64,000 nt of DNA. Origin: Halocatena marina. Its GTDB lineage: Archaea; Halobacteriota; Halobacteria; Halobacteriales; Haloarculaceae. Where the stretch lies: assembly GCF_025913575.1 (NCBI RefSeq), contig NZ_CP109785.1:3782001-3846000 (forward strand). Direction: 5' to 3'. The notes below the pieces were generated by a model. That model was not told the origin of the DNA, ran no database searches, and worked only from the letters and a program-made list of their open reading frames with translations. Positions 44,970 through 52,328 of the stretch are shown here, piece after piece; the first letter of the stretch is position 1; each line of letters opens with the position of its first letter. A program made the translations under genes and the position numbers.

Positions 44970-45323
44970 CTATCTGCTGGGGAGACACGGTTGATGAACG
45001 CTGTTCGGTACGACTGCCCTGAACTCGTCGGTTTCTGGATCGACAGCCCCCATTCGAAGCCAGCCAGTGACACCGCTGGCACCACAGATAATACACTGTC
45101 CTGCAATACGTGCCTCGACGTTCGAGACATCGACACCGACCTCGACGAATCCTTCTGCAAGAACGTCAGCGAGATCACACCGACAGAAATCGTGGTCTCT
45201 CAGGCGCCACAGGTTGCTTACTGGCATGACTCGTGTATCGTTAACACTGATCCACGCACCGTCGTCAAGTTGATGAACCGACGTCGTCACGATCCCACTA
45301 GTGGGCTGGTGGCTACTAACCAC
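44970..45323 (-). CDS. Small cysteine-containing protein, probable zinc site
   Basis: 117 residues. FCRCDL (two Cys) and GQCIICGASG (two Cys) together could bind one zinc; a lone Cys lies near the C-terminus. I do not recognise the family. It lies 85 bp upstream of nitrite reductase on the same strand, so it may be in the same transcript and serve nitrogen assimilation (inference). Start uncertain; MPVSN within the frame is an alternative. Confidence 0.55.
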   Translation of the reverse strand: MVSSHQPTSGIVTTSVHQLDDGAWISVNDTRVMPVSNLWRLRDHDFCRCDLADVLAEGFVEVGVDVSNVEARIAGQCIICGASGVTGWLRMGAVDPETDEFRAVVPNSVHQPCLPSR

Positions 45324-45486
45324 GACGATCTGGGCAGCGGTTACCGCTCGTCACCATATTTGATGACGGGTTGACACACGGAAACCGAGTGACGGGATGG
45401 GACTCTTCTAAGACGAGGCGACACAGATACCGGCAAGGCAGTCCCCAGAGACGATAGTACGGGCCAGCATTACAGCCGAACACGGG

Positions 45487-45493
45487 CTTATAC
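45487..45493 (+). promoter_or_regulatory. TATA box before a 30-codon ORF
   Basis: CTTATAC is centred 28 nt before the ATG at 45518, the usual haloarchaeal leaderless spacing. Confidence 0.55.
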
Positions 45494-45517
45494 TCAGTTG
45501 TGCCGTACAACTGTTCG

Positions 45518-45610
45518 ATGTCAAAGATGGAACCGTCCGTGAGTGGTGTGCGCCAGCACGTCTCAGCGGATGTTGCGCCGGAAATCTACGAGGGGGACAG
45601 TGATGAGTAA
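45518..45610 (+). CDS. Micro-ORF of 30 codons, function unknown
   Basis: Begins MSKMEPSVSG and ends IYEGDSDE, an acidic, haloarchaeal-looking composition. The ATG is 28 nt after a TATA box (leaderless), and the stop overlaps the next gene by 8 nt (ATGAGTAA). Either a real micro-protein or a leader whose translation controls the next ORF. It has no recognised family. Confidence 0.5.
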   Translation: MSKMEPSVSGVRQHVSADVAPEIYEGDSDE

Positions 45611-45782
45611 CACGACGCACAAAACAGATGTCGAACAGCGCGCCGATCCGAACGACGCGTGTCGCATTGGTGCGGGTGAGGTGGAGTCGAACGACACCGA
45701 CACGTCGCATCTCGATGGCCTCGATGATGGCTGTGGCTGTGCGGAGATTTGGGAACACCTCTCCGAACAGCGGGACGAGTGA
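45603..45782 (+). CDS. 59-residue acidic protein with CGC motif
   Basis: MSNTTHKTDV to HLSEQRDE. About 25% Asp/Glu. Three Cys: DACRIG and DDGCGCAEIW. The GCGCAEIWEHLSEQR ending looks conserved, though I cannot name a family; a metal site is possible. It is coupled to the micro-ORF upstream (8-nt overlap) and is followed after 53 bp by the ParB-like HTH protein. Confidence 0.6.
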   Translation: MSNTTHKTDVEQRADPNDACRIGAGEVESNDTDTSHLDGLDDGCGCAEIWEHLSEQRDE

Positions 45783-45835
45783 GTCCCTCTCGTTCCCCGA
45801 GACACTTTTCCTGACTGCACTCGTTCACACGGCTG

Positions 45836-46492
45836 ATGAGTGATGATCCTCCTGCTGACCGCGAGTCACCGATTGGTCATCCGGTTATTCGAGGTAATCC
45901 GGACTTGACGGGTGACCGTGCTCCCGAAGCAGTTCAATTCGACCCGTCAGATCCAGAACGACTGGCTGATGCCGCCAAAACGGTGCGTGCATTCTCACAG
46001 AACACTGCCGGGGCCGAAGATAACATCTACATGCTTCGGGGAGCCGCTGCGTGCGCTGCGTTGGTTCGTGGGGAAGGATCGTACAAAAAAGCGGCTGAGC
46101 GGGCTGGAGGAGAAACGACGATCTCGTTCATCCGAAAATGGGCGCGCGTCCACGATCTTCCTCGATCTGTACGCAAGTACGTTGCCACTGGGAGGATTGC
46201 GCCGACAGCAGCGAAGCACATCGCACGCGTCCACGGTGAAGCAAGATACCAACTCGCCTGGGCAGTGCTCGATCACGACCTCACCGTTCGACAGGTCCGG
46301 TCAATCGCAAGCGATGTGAATAACGGGCAGTCGGTCGAACGCGCGCTCAAAGAGCAGGACATCGAACTCGGACAGATTACGCTGACGCTCCCACCGGAAA
46401 CGTATCTCGAACTCCGCCGCACAGCAGCACTCGAAGGCACTGATCCACAAACGGTCATCACAAATTCACTCAAACAAACATTTCAGGAATAG
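45836..46492 (+). CDS. Haloarchaeal HTH protein (DUF7119-like)
   Basis: 218 residues. A central helical region with a KorB/ParB-like HTH: SYKKAAERAGGETTISFIRK, VRKYVATGRIAPTAAKHIAR, VLDHDLTVRQVRSIAS. The C-terminus has a short ribbon-helix-helix-like segment (ITLTLPPETYLELRRTAALE), so two DNA-binding elements may be present. Probably a DNA-binding housekeeping regulator; it is widespread in haloarchaea but uncharacterised. It precedes tRNA-Lys. Confidence 0.75.
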   Translation: MSDDPPADRESPIGHPVIRGNPDLTGDRAPEAVQFDPSDPERLADAAKTVRAFSQNTAGAEDNIYMLRGAAACAALVRGEGSYKKAAERAGGETTISFIRKWARVHDLPRSVRKYVATGRIAPTAAKHIARVHGEARYQLAWAVLDHDLTVRQVRSIASDVNNGQSVERALKEQDIELGQITLTLPPETYLELRRTAALEGTDPQTVITNSLKQTFQE

Positions 46493-46637
46493 CGAGATAT
46501 TGCCGCCAGTACGTCTCTATTCCTCGAACAACAGTATTTCAGCCAGTTATAGTTGTGAATATTATGTCGTGTTTGTCGATGGCATCCCCGGATCATTCCG
46601 TAACGGTTTAGCGCAGGGCGCAAGAACGAGAAGTTGA

Positions 46638-46711
<74 letters not shown>

Positions 46712-46780
46712 TCCTCGAATTTTTTCACAGCAATCATTCATCGTGCTTAGTGATTTCTCACAGTAGTTGAGAAGAAATAT

Positions 46781-46802
46781 TCACCCGTCCCGAGGCGGGT
46801 GA
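46781..46802 (-). terminator. Hairpin after the small membrane-protein gene
   Basis: TCACCCG, 8-nt loop, CGGGTGA, beginning 26 bp past the minus-strand stop at 46828. It is GC-rich; archaeal termination depends more on T-tracts, which are weak here, so this could instead stabilise the 3' end of the message. Confidence 0.4.
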
Positions 46803-46827
46803 TGATCGAAAATCGGTGTTGTTCGTG

Positions 46828-47013
46828 CTATCCGCGTACGGGGAGGTACGACAGTCCAATGAGTAGTACTCCTGCCACTGCGCTCATGACCGTCACGGCA
46901 ACGAGTCCTTTCGAACGCGCTGCGGGAACGTTGGCCATCGTATCGATTGCGTACGCACCAATACTCAGTACGAGAAAGAGCAGGAAATACGCCGCCGCTG
47001 CTCGTCGTTGCAT
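46828..47013 (-). CDS. Small two-helix membrane protein
   Basis: 61 residues. MQRRAAAAYFLLFLVLSIGA (helix 1) and LVAVTVMSAVAGVLLIGLSY (helix 2). A TATA-like TTTTATGG lies 27 nt before the ATG at 47013, so a leaderless start there beats the ATG at 47037. Unknown function. Confidence 0.65.
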   Translation of the reverse strand: MQRRAAAAYFLLFLVLSIGAYAIDTMANVPAARSKGLVAVTVMSAVAGVLLIGLSYLPVRG

Positions 47014-47172
47014 ACCCAAACGTAGGAATACGTCCATAAAACGATTGCTCTTCGGCTGCTTTGCGTGACATCAGCTCCTCATCAGTACTGTCGTTGAGAT
47101 GCAAATGCTGATATAACATCTACATTGGACCGAACAAGCGTGTAACGACGTAACGATCGAATGAACTACCAC

Positions 47173-47388
47173 TCATCGCTCATGAAGGCCTTCCAGAAAG
47201 AGAGACAGAATCCAATATCCCGCACCAAGCGCGATACCGACGCCAGCAACACCAACCAAGTACTCTCCTGTCAGGAGTTGCCTTGCTAACCCGACACCAA
47301 GTATTCCGAGTACAGCAAGCCCGAAACCTAAGATGCTGCGGTGAAGTGATGACGCTAACGTTCCGGCGTCTGATTCTGTTGAGGGCAT
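47173..47388 (-). CDS. Small two-helix membrane protein
   Basis: 71 residues. Starts MPSTESDAGTLASSLHRSIL, then two hydrophobic helices (about 20-38 and 44-66). The AT-rich TTTATTTATT 27-37 nt upstream of 47388 serves as a TATA box. The frame is open to 47550, but those residues are encoded across the promoter. No family recognised. Confidence 0.65.
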   Translation of the reverse strand: MPSTESDAGTLASSLHRSILGFGLAVLGILGVGLARQLLTGEYLVGVAGVGIALGAGYWILSLFLEGLHER

Positions 47389-47658
47389 ATTAGCGTAAAG
47401 TTTATCAGAATAAATAAAAAGTGTTCTGGTGCTTCGTTCGTGTTCTAATGATTTACCAGTTCCAGCGTACGATGAGCTGACTGCTGGAGAAAAAGAACTC
47501 GTTTGGCGGATTATCGCATATCGAATTGTCAAACGATGGGTTATTACCATCGTTCACTATTTTCCACCGACGTCTCTCTCAAAGAGTCATTAACGTATTT
47601 TAATACGATGTATTCGAGCCAGAAAGCTTATTATGACCTCTCCAAACACTGAGATATC

Positions 47659-47772
47659 ATGATATGTGATTCGCTCATGCAAAGAGTAGCTATGTTAATT
47701 GACCGAAGCACGTCGCTCGGTGTTGGTTATCTCATCGGTGGTGGTCAACCCGAGCGAACTGGATATCAATGA
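47659..47772 (+). CDS. Micro-ORF of 37 codons coupled to the next gene
   Basis: Begins MICDSLMQRVAMLIDRSTSL and ends with a Gly-rich GVGYLIGGG and PERTGYQ. A GCTTATTATG TATA box (47626-47635) is centred 28 nt before its ATG. Its TGA overlaps the ATG at 47769 (ATGA). Without it, the next gene would lie 138 nt from the promoter. Internal ATGs at 47677 and 47692 are alternatives. It could be a micro-protein or a translational leader. Confidence 0.5.
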   Translation: MICDSLMQRVAMLIDRSTSLGVGYLIGGGQPERTGYQ

Positions 47773-48167
47773 CCGACGAAAACACGAACAAGCGAGGTCG
47801 ACGCGAGGCGACGGCACTGCTCAGTCAGCGAGAACGTAAATATCTCCGCGACGGTGCCCATATCGAGCCAAATTCTGCAAACGAACGAGCGATCCGTTCG
47901 AGCATCCGCCGTAAACTTGTTCATTTATTTAATGATTTAGAGATTATAACTAATAATATTGAAGATAGGGATGTGATTCAGGTGCAGAATAAAATCAGAG
48001 AGGACGCTGATACCGCATACGATTCGCTCAACCGATTCGCTGAACAGTTCCTTGAAGACGCGATAACTGCACAGCGGACCAGCCGAGTCGTCATCGACAC
48101 ACCAAACGACGAGTTTGCGAAGCTTCTCAAAGAAACTGCGCAGGAGACAGAGCAGAGCGAGCAATAG
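47769..48167 (+). CDS. Haloarchaeal helical protein, function unknown
   Basis: 132 residues, mostly helical and charged. RREATALLSQRERKYLRDGA near the N-terminus is a motif (LT/S.RER.YL.G) common in small haloarchaeal proteins; it is followed by RAIRSSIRRKLVHLFNDLEI and a coiled-coil-like segment to about residue 110. No catalytic motif. The nearby sequence is AT-rich compared with its neighbours. Translation is coupled to the upstream micro-ORF. Confidence 0.65.
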   Translation: MTDENTNKRGRREATALLSQRERKYLRDGAHIEPNSANERAIRSSIRRKLVHLFNDLEIITNNIEDRDVIQVQNKIREDADTAYDSLNRFAEQFLEDAITAQRTSRVVIDTPNDEFAKLLKETAQETEQSEQ

Positions 48168-48353
48168 ACTATTGGACTGGCGACATTCCATCCACTGTAA
48201 GCGCATTCACGCGTTAGCTGACGACAGGCGGTACGCTCGAGATATCTGTAGCCTGTCGAGAAGTTAGTAAATAAGTACAATATTTCTCGAATATCCCTTC
48301 AGTGGCTCCAATACGTATCTACAATTAGACTATGTGAACGGATATAAGACGAC

Positions 48354-48367
48354 TGAGTAAATACTCA
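48354..48367. promoter_or_regulatory. Palindromic operator TGAGTA-N2-TACTCA, tetR promoter
   Basis: TGAGTA AA TACTCA. It lies between the TATA box (GATATAAG, 48341-48348) and the ATG at 48373, ending 5 nt before it, so a bound repressor would block the transcription start. The same palindrome stands at the matching place before the carotenoid oxygenase gene. Confidence 0.75.
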
Positions 48368-48372
48368 CCTAC

Positions 48373-48978
48373 ATGACCGATGACGTTCCGGTTGCAGTCC
48401 GGGATGAGATTGCTCGTGCTGTCCTGCACGCCCTCGCAAACCACGGCTACGCGGGCTTGACGACAAAGAAGGTCGCAGCCGAATCGGAGAAAAGCGAGGC
48501 AGCACTCTTCTATCACTACGATACAAAGGACGATCTTGTGGTTGCGTTCTTGGAATGGGCTATCGATCGCTCGACTGGGCGTCTGACCAATCTTGATGCG
48601 GAGGATCCCATCGATGAACTCACTATCGCATGTGAGGTTCTTCTCGGCGACGCTGATGACGAACTCGACCGTGGGATCAACGTTGCCATGATGGAACTAC
48701 TCTCTCATGCTCCCCACAACGAGCGGTTCCGTGCGCTCCTCACTGATTTCGAGCGCGCGGAAATTGAGACGCTCGCTACCATCATCGACCGTGGCATCGA
48801 TGCTGGTGTGTTTCGATCAGTCGATTCGACAGCCACTGCCGCGTACATCCTTATGACTACCGACGGGACGGCTGGGGCCGTCATGGCGCTCGGACTGCAC
48901 GATGTTGGTGAGCAGGTGCGCGATCGGCTGTTTTCGTATATCCAGACAGAAATTATTGCTGGGAACCGCTCTCACTGA
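48373..48978 (+). CDS. TetR/AcrR-family repressor
   Basis: 201 residues. N-terminal HTH: ARAVLHALANHGYAGLTTKK, VAAESEKSEAALFYHYDTKD, DLVVAFLEWAID, the classic TetR arrangement. The C-terminal ligand domain (about 65-201) diverges as usual. A perfect palindrome over its own promoter and a matching one before the next gene indicate autoregulation and control of the carotenoid oxygenase. The ligand may be a carotenoid, an apocarotenal or retinal (inference). Confidence 0.88.
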   Translation: MTDDVPVAVRDEIARAVLHALANHGYAGLTTKKVAAESEKSEAALFYHYDTKDDLVVAFLEWAIDRSTGRLTNLDAEDPIDELTIACEVLLGDADDELDRGINVAMMELLSHAPHNERFRALLTDFERAEIETLATIIDRGIDAGVFRSVDSTATAAYILMTTDGTAGAVMALGLHDVGEQVRDRLFSYIQTEIIAGNRSH

Positions 48979-49044
48979 TCAGCGTTTGATCACATGAAAG
49001 CGTGATCATTGTGATTCACGACTCGGAGGAAGAATTATCGTAAC

Positions 49045-49058
49045 TGAGTATGTACTCA
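49045..49058. promoter_or_regulatory. Palindromic operator TGAGTA-N2-TACTCA, carotenoid oxygenase promoter
   Basis: TGAGTA TG TACTCA, ending 6 nt before the ATG at 49065 and following the TATA-like AATTATCG (49033-49040). Flanks also match the tetR site (ACTGAGTA...TACTCAC). Confidence 0.75.
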
Positions 49059-49064
49059 CTTAGT

Positions 49065-50498
49065 ATGGGAAATTTGGAACCTTCACAGTCTGGAAAGGAT
49101 AGGCCACCCGGATTTCAGTCATTAGCGTCGGAAATTGACGTGGATGATCTCTCTGTTGAGGGTCACCTTCCGGAGTGGCTAGAGGGAACACTCCTTCGGA
49201 ATGGCCCAGCGAAGTTTGAAGTCGGTGAACGACGCCTCCAACATTGGTTCGATGGATTCGCCATGCTGCATCGGTTTTCGTTCCAAGACGGTCGTGTTGG
49301 ATACACAAACAAGTTCCTCGAAAGCAGAGCGTACGAACACGCTCGTGACGAGGGTGAGTTGCGCTTTGGTGAGTTCGCTACTGATCCGTGTCGGGATATC
49401 TTCGAACGGGTGTTTACCCTGTTCTCATCGCGTGCTCAAACTGATAACGCGAACGTAAACATCGCCCGTCACGCGGATCGGTTCGTCGCCATGACCGAAA
49501 CCCCGCTTCCTGTCGAGTTCGACCCAGAGACGCTGGAGTCACTCGGTGTATACGACTATCCGGACGATCTCGACGGACAGCTCACGACAGCACACCCGCA
49601 CCACGACTTCGAGCGAGGGGAGACGGTGAACTACGTCACACAATTCGACCGACAGAGCAGATACACAGCGTACCGGCTCGTCGATGGCGCTCGTGAAGCT
49701 ATCGGATCGGCTACCGTTGATGAGCCTGCATACATGCACAGCTTCGGGCTGACTGACCAGTACGTGATCTTGGCCGAATTTCCATTCGTCGTGAACCCGT
49801 TGCGATTACGCTTTGGCAATCGACCGTTCGTCGAGAACTACCAGTGGAAGCCAGAACGTGGGACCAGATTCACCGTACTCGACCGTGAAACGGGAGATGT
49901 CGTCGCTCGTCCCCGAACGGACGCCTTCTTCGCATTCCATCACGTCAACGCCTACGAGCAGGATAATACAGTCGTCATTGACATCGTCACCTATCCTGAT
50001 GCGTCTATCATCGATGACTTCTACCTCGATAACTTCGCCACTCCGGATGCAGCGCTTCCAGGGGGAGAACTCTCTCGATATCGGCTATCAATCGATGACG
50101 GCACCGTAACAAGCGACACGCTGTACGACGGAATCATTGAACTCCCACGGATTAATTATAAAGAGTGTAACACCAACGAACATCGCTACGTCTACGGCGT
50201 TGGAATCAATAGAGATGCTCCTGATGAATTTCTCGATCGGCTGGTCAAAGTCGACATAAACGGGTCGACCAAGACGTGGCACGAGCCCAGTACTCACCCA
50301 GGTGAACCGGTGTTTGTCTCCGCCCCAGACGCCACCCGCGAGGATCAGGGAGTCATTCTTTCGGTCGTGCTCGATAGCGTCGACGATCGATCATTCCTGC
50401 TCGTCCTCGATGCCGAGTCCTTCAAAGAGCGTGCCCGAGCGACAGTTGAGCACCCAATTCCGAACGGGTTTCACGGACAGTTCTACTCCGAGCACTGA
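49065..50498 (+). CDS. Carotenoid cleavage oxygenase (RPE65 family)
   Basis: 477 residues forming a seven-bladed propeller. The four His that hold the catalytic iron are visible in TTAHPHHDF, PAYMHSFGLTD, FAFHHVNAY and PNGFHGQFY, and second-shell Glu residues are present. The N-terminal VEGHLPEWLEGTLLRNGPAKF is typical. It would cleave a carotenoid double bond, possibly beta-carotene to retinal for rhodopsins, or an apocarotenoid; no opsin or carotenoid-synthesis gene is in the window. The ATG at 49065 lies just after the operator; the ATG at 49050 falls inside the operator and is unlikely. Confidence 0.9.
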   Translation: MGNLEPSQSGKDRPPGFQSLASEIDVDDLSVEGHLPEWLEGTLLRNGPAKFEVGERRLQHWFDGFAMLHRFSFQDGRVGYTNKFLESRAYEHARDEGELRFGEFATDPCRDIFERVFTLFSSRAQTDNANVNIARHADRFVAMTETPLPVEFDPETLESLGVYDYPDDLDGQLTTAHPHHDFERGETVNYVTQFDRQSRYTAYRLVDGAREAIGSATVDEPAYMHSFGLTDQYVILAEFPFVVNPLRLRFGNRPFVENYQWKPERGTRFTVLDRETGDVVARPRTDAFFAFHHVNAYEQDNTVVIDIVTYPDASIIDDFYLDNFATPDAALPGGELSRYRLSIDDGTVTSDTLYDGIIELPRINYKECNTNEHRYVYGVGINRDAPDEFLDRLVKVDINGSTKTWHEPSTHPGEPVFVSAPDATREDQGVILSVVLDSVDDRSFLLVLDAESFKERARATVEHPIPNGFHGQFYSEH

Positions 50499-50705
50499 TC
50501 AGACACTGAACTCAAACGAAATGCAGATTATTTTGTATTCTACCTCGGTCTGATCGGTATGATGTCAAGCTCACTTCCGATGCTACAGAATGTGGAGTGA
50601 CGACGCCCTCACCTCGAAGAGACCCGTTTGGAATCGATAGGAAATAAGGTTATTCAGGTTAGTACCGATCAAATCTTTCTTGACTCGAATTCTGAGTAAT
50701 TGCGG

Positions 50706-50966
50706 TCAGACACCACTCACACCGGTCCGGTACTCTCGAACGTGTTCGAATGCGCGTTCGATATCTGGATTGTCAGTCGCGTCGTGAAGCTCCCGCAGGA
50801 TGTTCATGTGGCGGTCCAGTCGACCGTGATCGGGATCAAGGTCTCGTTCTGCGAGCTGCATGAGATCTTTGGATTGCTTTTCGATGCGCTGGCGATGCTC
50901 GTCAGCGGCGGTCGTTGCAGCCTGCTCAAGCGCTTCACTCGCTGTCACTAGCTTTTCTCGTGTCAT
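50706..50966 (-). CDS. Small helical acidic protein (DUF7553-like)
   Basis: 86 residues, nearly all helix, heptad-like: KLVTASEALEQAATTAADEH and ERDLDPDHGRLDRHMNILRE. No catalytic motif. It resembles a haloarchaeal family of short helical proteins. A GCTTTTACC TATA-like box lies 27 nt upstream on the minus strand. Confidence 0.65.
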   Translation of the reverse strand: MTREKLVTASEALEQAATTAADEHRQRIEKQSKDLMQLAERDLDPDHGRLDRHMNILRELHDATDNPDIERAFEHVREYRTGVSGV

Positions 50967-51003
50967 AGTTATGTATCGTCAACGGGCGGTAAAAGCCTAT
51001 GTA

Positions 51004-51462
51004 TCACAGTTGTGGGGACGAGACTCCTGCTACGGTCAGACGTTCGAGTAGATTCCCCCCTGCGAGTAGTTCGACTGTGCCGATATCCGTTGCCAAAGCA
51101 CGTACGTCGGTTTCAAACGGTGCGGGCCGAGCGAGGATGGCGTGTCCTGCTCCGTTTATTGTTCGAGCGTGCTCAACCTGATTGATCGTTGCCGATGTGA
51201 CCGTCCCGCCGGGTGGCGTCACAGAGATGACTGTCGTTTTTGTCCGGATCAAACCAGACTTGCGCGCGACAAGGTCGATTCCGCCTTCGACGGTGGGACC
51301 AGCGTATTCGACTTCGTATCCTTCGGCTGTTATCAGGGCTCCGATCACCAGCTCGAAATCGGCGGGTGACAATCGATTCAGGTCGTCGAGCCCCCACCGA
51401 ATCTCTCCCCACGACGACCCGCGGTTGAGTAGTGAGTTGAAAAGCGCCTCATCCTCTGCCAT
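51004..51462 (-). CDS. Mrr-like PD-(D/E)xK fold protein, probably inactive
   Basis: 152 residues. The core LSPADFELVIGALITAEGYE, then VEGGIDLVARK, matches the Mrr/REase fold start (helix with Glu, GGxD). The next strand, where active enzymes have Q-x-K, reads TTVISVTPPGGTV, so the catalytic Lys is missing. It may bind DNA without cutting it, or use another residue. It is a stand-alone gene with a TTTAG TATA-like box about 25 nt upstream; no methylase nearby. Confidence 0.7.
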   Translation of the reverse strand: MAEDEALFNSLLNRGSSWGEIRWGLDDLNRLSPADFELVIGALITAEGYEVEYAGPTVEGGIDLVARKSGLIRTKTTVISVTPPGGTVTSATINQVEHARTINGAGHAILARPAPFETDVRALATDIGTVELLAGGNLLERLTVAGVSSPQL

Positions 51463-51707
51463 GTTTGGGTAATTGTGCCACTAAAGAAACGGTTTTCGAA
51501 AGGAATAATATTTATTACACATCCCTTACCAATATTGCTTGCTGGTACAATCAGACAATAATCACTTAGCGTTGTATTAGTGTGCTCTGATCAACATATA
51601 TTCGAGACAGCGCCTGCGGGGAACGGAAACAGTTGGGACAAATCCACTGAGGAGATGAGATAGCCACGATCGAGATATTCAAGTTGGCTTGGACTAATCA
51701 CGAGAGA

Positions 51708-52328
51708 GTGGTTGTATCGTTCGATCTCTTCGGGACACTCGTTCAGGTGAGTATGCCCTCCGATCCTGCTGGTGCCGTGGCTGCGGAGCTATCGTCCCGT
51801 GATGTCCCCGTTCCCGATGACTGGCCGATCGCTTATCGGGAGTCGCATGTCGATGCACCATCGGGCGCGGAGATCGCTCTCCCGACACACGTCAAACAGG
51901 CACTCCGGAGTCGTGGAATCGAATCAGAGAGGAACGTCACCCGCCGTGCAGTCGCGTCGGCGTTCGTCCCAAACGTGAAAACGCGTTCTGGGGCGCGAGA
52001 GGCGGTTGAATCGGCTGCGCGTTACGGACCCGTCGGCCTCTGTTCGAACTGTAGCGTTCAGGGACTCGCTGTCCAAGCGCTCGTCCGATCAGATGTAAAT
52101 CGAAATTTGTTCGATGCTATCGTTACGAGCGTCGCTTGTGGGTGGCGAAAGCCCAATTCCCGCGTGTTTGAATCAACAGCATCACAGCTCGGAACGCGCG
52201 TGAGCGATCTCACGCACGTCGGGGATGACCCGGCGACAGATGGTGGTATCGAAGCAGTTGGTGGAACGTTCGTCGACGTGAACGACGTTCCGTTGACAGC
52301 GATTCCTGACCAGTTAGCGGAACGATGA
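51708..52328 (+). CDS. HAD-superfamily hydrolase heading the cobalamin operon
   Basis: 206 residues. HAD motifs: FDLFGTLV (nucleophile Asp), LCSNCSV (motif II Ser/Asn), CGWRKPNSRVF (motif III Lys) and HVGDDPATDGGIEA (motif IV acids). Phosphatase or dehalogenase-type chemistry. Its stop overlaps the cbiB start (ATGA), so it is the first gene of the cobalamin operon; a role as the alpha-ribazole-phosphate or cobalamin-phosphate phosphatase is a reasonable inference, because no CobC/CobZ-type gene is visible. The GTG at 51708 is chosen; the in-frame TTG at 51684 is the alternative. Confidence 0.82.
   Translation: MVVSFDLFGTLVQVSMPSDPAGAVAAELSSRDVPVPDDWPIAYRESHVDAPSGAEIALPTHVKQALRSRGIESERNVTRRAVASAFVPNVKTRSGAREAVESAARYGPVGLCSNCSVQGLAVQALVRSDVNRNLFDAIVTSVACGWRKPNSRVFESTASQLGTRVSDLTHVGDDPATDGGIEAVGGTFVDVNDVPLTAIPDQLAER

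Noticed and set aside
51600..51700. Possible cobalamin riboswitch before the cobalamin operon
   Set aside because: GGGAACGG and a small CAGT...ACTG hairpin are present, but the B12-box AGCCAGGAGACC-type core is not, and archaeal cases are rare.
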